DNA of 64,000 bases from Rariglobus hedericola (GTDB lineage: Bacteria > Verrucomicrobiota > Verrucomicrobiia > Opitutales > Opitutaceae). The notes under the pieces were generated by a model that made no database searches, was not told the origin of the DNA, and worked only from the letters and a program-made list of their open reading frames with translations. Every line of letters begins with the position of its first letter. The stretch's first letter is position 1. Of this stretch, positions 61,020 through 64,000 are shown piece by piece. Both the position numbers and the translations under genes were made by a program. The DNA is taken from NCBI RefSeq assembly GCF_007559335.1, contig NZ_VMBG01000001.1, positions 372,001 through 436,000 of the forward strand, in the 5' to 3' direction.

Positions 61020-62063
61020 ATGATCTTACCCAAGAGCAACCGCCTGACTCCCGCGCAACTGGCTGAGGTCACCGCCATCGTCGAGCCGTTCGGATGCGGA
61101 CTGCAGCCCATCGTGGGTGCGGTTCGCACCATTTACGCCATCGTCGGCGACGAGCGCGACGAGTTGATGATCACGCGCATCGAGGGCCTCGATTACATCG
61201 AGCGCGTTGATCGCATCCAGTCGCCGCACAAGCTCATGGACCGCCGGTCCGATCTCGCGAGCCACCGCATCACGCTCGGAAGTGTCACGCTCGGCGAGGA
61301 ACTTTTGGTGATCGCCGGCCAATGCACCATCGATCCGAAGAATCCCAACTTCCTCTACGAGACCGCTCACGCTGTGAAAGAGGCCGGAGCCAACGCGCTG
61401 CGCGGCGGTGTGTGGAAACCGCGCACCAATCCGTATTCGTTTCAAGGTGACGTGAAGTCGCTGGATATTCTCATGGAGGCGCATCGCCGCACCGGCCTGC
61501 CGGTCGATGCCGAGGTTATGGATGAGACGCAACTGCACCTCGCGCTCGATGCTGGCGTGCACATGCTCCAAGTCGGTGCGCGCAACGCCCTCAACTACTC
61601 GCTGCTCCGTGCCATCGGCCGCGCCGTTGCCGATCGCAAAACCATCGTCCTCCTCAAACGCGGCCTGCACATGGGGCCGATTAGCGAGTTCATTTCCGCC
61701 GCGGAATACATCGTGAGTTTCGGCAATCCCAACGTGCTCCTTTGTCCGCGCGGCACCGCTCCGGCGCTCGACGGTTACCGAAATCATCCCGACGAAAGCA
61801 TCACGCCGCTGCTGAAGGAAAAAACCTGGGCGCCCGTAGTCGTCGATCCGTCGCACTCGGTGGGCAAGGCTTCCTACGTTCCCGCCTGCGCCCTCGCGGC
61901 GGTCGCTTACGGCGCCGACGGCCTTTGCATCGAGGCTCACGTCCAGCCGAGCAAGGGAATCGGCGACGATCCGAAACAAGCACTCACACCCGAAGTCCTG
62001 GGCGAAACCATCCGGCAGGCGCGTCAATTGTGGACGCTGCGTCAACCGGTCAAAACTTCCTAA
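61020..62063 (+). CDS. aroF: 3-deoxy-7-phosphoheptulonate (DAHP) synthase, divergent
   Basis: A 347-residue first enzyme of the shikimate pathway. The N-terminal 70 residues form a ferredoxin-like regulatory domain. Metal and substrate sites are retained: Cys in VIAGQCTIDP, Lys/Arg in VLLKRGLHMGP, His in VVDPSHSVGKAS, and Glu and Asp in LCIEAHVQPS and KGIGDDPKQA. Two motifs deviate: GPC is GQC and CERG is CPRG. It may serve a specialised branch, possibly chorismate supply to the pigment cluster 3-20 kb away, but this is inference. Confidence 0.85.
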   Translation: MILPKSNRLTPAQLAEVTAIVEPFGCGLQPIVGAVRTIYAIVGDERDELMITRIEGLDYIERVDRIQSPHKLMDRRSDLASHRITLGSVTLGEELLVIAGQCTIDPKNPNFLYETAHAVKEAGANALRGGVWKPRTNPYSFQGDVKSLDILMEAHRRTGLPVDAEVMDETQLHLALDAGVHMLQVGARNALNYSLLRAIGRAVADRKTIVLLKRGLHMGPISEFISAAEYIVSFGNPNVLLCPRGTAPALDGYRNHPDESITPLLKEKTWAPVVVDPSHSVGKASYVPACALAAVAYGADGLCIEAHVQPSKGIGDDPKQALTPEVLGETIRQARQLWTLRQPVKTS

Positions 62064-62074
62064 TTCTTTTTCTC

Positions 62075-63037
62075 ATGACGATTCATCCTTTGGCCGTGCT
62101 TGGAGCGGCATTCTCTCTGCTGACTGTTCCGGTGTGGGCGATCAGCACGGTGCAGTTAAAAAGCGGTGCGACCATCGAGGCCGAAGTGCTCGCCGAAAAA
62201 CCCGACCGCATCGTGGTGGATCTCGGTTTCACCGTCGTGACGGTTCCCCGCGACGAGATCGAATCGCTCACCGCCAAGGTCGAAAAGGGTGGGATCGCCG
62301 TGGTGCCCGACAACGTCGATCTCTACCGCGTCGCCACCAATCCCTCGGTGTTCTCCGTGAAAGAAAACGTGGACCGGGTTGGCGAAGCAGTGGTGCTCAT
62401 TCGCACACCCGTCGGACTCGGCTCCGGTTTTTTTATTCATTCGTCCGGCTACATCGTGACCAACGAGCACGTCATCGCCGGTGAATACAATATCACCGTC
62501 ACACAGTTCCGCCGCGGCGCGACCGAGCTGGAAAAAGTGCAGTATAACAAAGTCCGCATCGTCGCCCTCGATTCTCGCCTCGACCTCGCGCTGTTGAAGA
62601 TCGAGGACGCCGGCCCGGTGCTTTTCCCGACCGTGGCGTTGGGTGACGGCGCCTCGCTCAATGACGGACAGACCGTCTTCGCCATTGGCAGCCCGCTCGG
62701 TCTCGATCGCACGGTTTCCCAAGGCATCGTGAGCGCACGCACGCGACCGCTCGACGGCCAGCTTTACATCCAGACCACCACGCAGATCAATCCGGGCAAC
62801 TCCGGCGGGCCGTTGTTCAATCTGCGCGGCGAGGTCGTGGGCGTGAATAACATGAAGGCCATGGAAGTCGGTGTCGAAGGCCTGAACTTCGCGATTCCCA
62901 CCGGCGTCTTAAAAAACTTTCTCAGCCATCGTGACGCTTTTGCCTTTGATCCGCGTAATCCGAACGCCGGCTACCGTTATCTCGAGCCCCCGCAACCGGT
63001 GAAAGCGTCCACGTCCGATAAACCGACCAAACCCTGA
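62075..63037 (+). CDS. secreted trypsin-like serine protease (S1C/DegP-type core, no PDZ)
   Basis: A 320-residue protein with a signal peptide (about 1-23) and a small beta segment to about 70. The S1C core follows: His in YIVTNEHVIAG, Asp in DSRLDLALLKIED and Ser in INPGNSGGPLFNL, with SPLGLDRTVSQGIVSA. No PDZ domain follows. Probably a periplasmic or exported protease. 11 nt after the DAHP synthase gene. Confidence 0.9.
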   Translation: MTIHPLAVLGAAFSLLTVPVWAISTVQLKSGATIEAEVLAEKPDRIVVDLGFTVVTVPRDEIESLTAKVEKGGIAVVPDNVDLYRVATNPSVFSVKENVDRVGEAVVLIRTPVGLGSGFFIHSSGYIVTNEHVIAGEYNITVTQFRRGATELEKVQYNKVRIVALDSRLDLALLKIEDAGPVLFPTVALGDGASLNDGQTVFAIGSPLGLDRTVSQGIVSARTRPLDGQLYIQTTTQINPGNSGGPLFNLRGEVVGVNNMKAMEVGVEGLNFAIPTGVLKNFLSHRDAFAFDPRNPNAGYRYLEPPQPVKASTSDKPTKP

Positions 63038-63058
63038 GCCCTCTTTTAAATCCATTTT

Positions 63059-64000
63059 ATGATCCGACCCATCATTGCATCCGCGTTTTTCACCTCTGCC
63101 TCCTTGCTCATCGCGGTGCCCGCCGTGCCGCTGGTTAACCTGGTTGATGACCAGACGCTCGCCGTGGTTTCCGTAAGCGATGCGCCCGCGTTGTTGCGCG
63201 GCTGGGATGCCGGCCCGCTCGCAAAAACCTGGAATGATCCGCAAGTCGTTAAGTTCCTCACGCCCTTCCGCGAGGAGATCAAAATCGACGAGTGGGATGC
63301 CGAGACGAAAACCGCGACCGGCCTCACGGTGCGCGAATTGCTGGCGCTCGCCAAGGGTGAGGTCCTGATCGCGGTGCCTTCGTTCAAGATTTCCACGATG
63401 GAAAAGAAATCGCCGCCGCCGTTCTTGGCCGTGCTCGAGGTTGGTGACGACAGCGAGAAGATCGAGAAAATCCTCGCCGAGTCTCTCGCTAAAAAATCGC
63501 TGCAGGAGGAGACCGAATTGTTCTCCGGCGTAAAGGTCCACATCCGCCCGCTGGCGAAAAAAGCGACCGATGAAAAAACGGACGATGCCACGGAAGACGA
63601 AGCCGACGAGATCAAGACTCCCGGTTCGTTCGCGTGGGCGATGTCGGACGGTCTCTGGTTCATCAGCTTGGACAAAGAGCGCGTGTTCGCCGCCATCGAT
63701 GCGTTAAAGCAAGGCGGAGTGAACGCGGCATTGGGCAAGACCGAGCGTTATCTGCGCACCCGCCAGCGCGTGGGCCAAGCGCAGGCTCTGGTCTATGTTA
63801 ATTTCCCCGCGGTGTATCCGTTGGTTCGTGACGCGGTGGCCGAGTCCAAGGCGAAATCGGCCGCAAAGCCGAACATGATGGGCATCGATTCCGAGGCGGT
63901 CCTGAATGCGCTGGGATTGGACGTGTTGGGTGAAAGTTATTTCTCGCTGGAGACCGGTGCTAACGAGACGAACATGGATTTCGGCCTTACCTACACTGAG
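63059..64000 (+). CDS. secreted hypothetical protein, partial at window end
   Basis: The first 314 residues are in the window and the frame is still open. A signal peptide (about 1-23, MIRPIIASAFFTSASLLIAV) precedes a soluble alpha/beta body without known motifs. It contains a Lys/Asp/Glu-rich loop about 182-196 and a segment near 245-260 like YLRTRQRVGQAQALVYVNFP. It resembles verrucomicrobial proteins annotated only as hypothetical. Confidence 0.6.
   Translation, partial: MIRPIIASAFFTSASLLIAVPAVPLVNLVDDQTLAVVSVSDAPALLRGWDAGPLAKTWNDPQVVKFLTPFREEIKIDEWDAETKTATGLTVRELLALAKGEVLIAVPSFKISTMEKKSPPPFLAVLEVGDDSEKIEKILAESLAKKSLQEETELFSGVKVHIRPLAKKATDEKTDDATEDEADEIKTPGSFAWAMSDGLWFISLDKERVFAAIDALKQGGVNAALGKTERYLRTRQRVGQAQALVYVNFPAVYPLVRDAVAESKAKSAAKPNMMGIDSEAVLNALGLDVLGESYFSLETGANETNMDFGLTYTE

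Overview
The window looks like the chromosome of a Verrucomicrobiota bacterium, probably Opitutaceae. Three proteins carry PEP-CTERM-type C-termini, two of them on autotransporter-type beta-strand repeat proteins. A secreted nuclease ends in the verrucomicrobial 'DPDGDG..NLLEYYQGLDP' tail. The rsmA, hemL, GH4 and GH130 genes and the high G+C also fit. No rRNA or tRNA gene was seen.

Layout. 1-7.1 kb: end of a LytS-type kinase and its LytTR regulator, a small PEP-CTERM protein, a family 2 glycosyltransferase, an ATP-grasp enzyme and a CPA1 antiporter. 7.2-13.2 kb: GH130 glycosidase/phosphorylase, a large secreted EEP-family nuclease, a frameshifted glycosyltransferase and a lipoprotein hydrolase. 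13.2-16.6 kb: a scarred region with a RAYT transposase flanked by 27-bp inverted repeats, several related short repeats, a duplicated 3' part of a YCII gene, and a PEP-CTERM repeat gene that has lost its 5' end. 16.6-19.8 kb: a lower-G+C operon of three translationally coupled genes (HEPN-like protein, ParA/MinD-type ATPase with a KGGVGR Walker A, second P-loop ATPase). It has the look of a conflict or defence cassette, and I could not match it to a named system. 19.9-31.9 kb: housekeeping genes (monomeric isocitrate dehydrogenase, rsmA, trpC, mazG, a Xer recombinase, a NarL-type regulator), a GH4 glycosidase with its divergent AraC regulator, and a GxxExxY gene framed by short repeats. 32.0-37.4 kb: one gene for a 1773-residue repeat protein with a PEP-CTERM tail. 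37.4-40.7 kb: hemL, a TVP38 protein and a CPA2 antiporter.

40.7-58.2 kb is a biosynthetic cluster of the aryl polyene/xanthomonadin type. On the minus strand, mostly with 1-8 nt overlaps or short gaps, lie two flavin halogenase-like proteins, two acyl carrier proteins, two ketosynthases, a chain-length-factor-like protein, two acyltransferases, a glycosyltransferase, a LolA-like carrier, an MMPL exporter, an aryl/acyl ligase, a PAP2 phosphatase and a polysaccharide deacetylase. A chorismatase-like gene runs convergently at the end. The inferred logic is that chorismatase makes a hydroxybenzoate starter, the ligase and ACPs load it, the ketosynthases extend it, the flavoproteins modify it, the acyltransferases and glycosyltransferase attach it to a lipid, and LolA/MMPL move it outward. 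No ketoreductase or dehydratase gene is visible in the cluster. nadE lies at the head of the same strand run. 58.4-64 kb: maf, a TonB/TolA-like protein, an RluA-type pseudouridine synthase, a divergent DAHP synthase, a trypsin-like protease and a secreted protein cut by the window end.
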